This document shows positions 5,363-5,432 of a DNA stretch of 5,432 nt, piece by piece; position 1 is the first letter of the stretch, and each line of letters opens with the position of its first letter. This DNA comes from Pseudomonadales bacterium (lineage in GTDB: Bacteria; Pseudomonadota; Gammaproteobacteria; Pseudomonadales; UBA7239). The translations under genes and the position numbers were made by a program. The notes under the pieces were generated by a model. It ran no database searches. It saw nothing but the letters and a program-made list of their open reading frames with translations, and was not told the origin of the DNA. Location: contig JAGRJA010000029.1 of assembly GCA_020443005.1 (NCBI GenBank), positions 1 to 5,432 on the forward strand, written 5' to 3'.

Positions 5363-5432
5363 AGTTGTTGCATTATTTTGTGGAAAATGACAAGGGTATG
5401 GCAGGCATGTATGCTGATGAAATAAGAAATAA

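Noticed and set aside
5311..5425. Three tiny frames (11, 15 and 12 codons) after luxR2, each joined to the previous one by an ATGA overlap
   Set aside because: The chain crosses the terminator hairpin and T7 tract at 5334-5362, no ribosome sites are seen, and frames this short arise easily in AT-rich DNA.

Overview
The window looks like an accessory chromosomal segment of a Gram-negative proteobacterium. A marine or environmental gammaproteobacterium is my guess, but no rRNA or marker gene here fixes the taxon. The reasons are a proteobacterial-type KatG, LuxI/LuxR acyl-homoserine lactone (AHL) genes with a lux-box-like operator, sigma70-like promoters and intermediate GC.

Layout, left to right. 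Positions 1-896 (+) hold the 3' part of katG, about the last 298 residues, ending at a bidirectional hairpin terminator (912-942). A second, longer hairpin with a U-tract on the + strand lies at 1069-1115. A two-gene operon then runs leftward on the - strand: a luxI-type AHL synthase (2516-3190), followed after 29 bases by a cytochrome P450 (1140-2486). The P450 resembles the animal CYP7/CYP8 (sterol/oxylipin) group rather than common bacterial P450s. A divergent control region (3191-3323) separates this operon from a rightward luxR-type gene (3324-4196). A second, diverged luxR-type gene follows at 4460-5314 with its own promoter and ends at a terminator (5334-5362).

Two almost identical 18-bp inverted repeats (17/18 identical; ACTATC-N6-GATAGT) mark the likely operators, one in the luxI/luxR1 divergent region and one before luxR2. 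The luxR2 site is centred about 43-44 bases before a predicted start, the usual activation geometry for LuxR proteins. The first site has the same geometry towards luxI and also covers the -10 and start of a predicted luxR1 promoter.

Model (inference): LuxR1, whose ligand pocket residues are canonical, responds to the LuxI product, activates luxI-P450 and luxR2, and may repress itself. LuxR2 keeps the same DNA-recognition helix but has lost two signature pocket residues, so it may read a different ligand. The P450, translated with LuxI, is a candidate for oxidising the signal or its acyl precursor. Together this would be a signal-editing quorum-sensing module with two receptors. The genes and operators are seen in the sequence; the chemistry and the division of labour are hypotheses.
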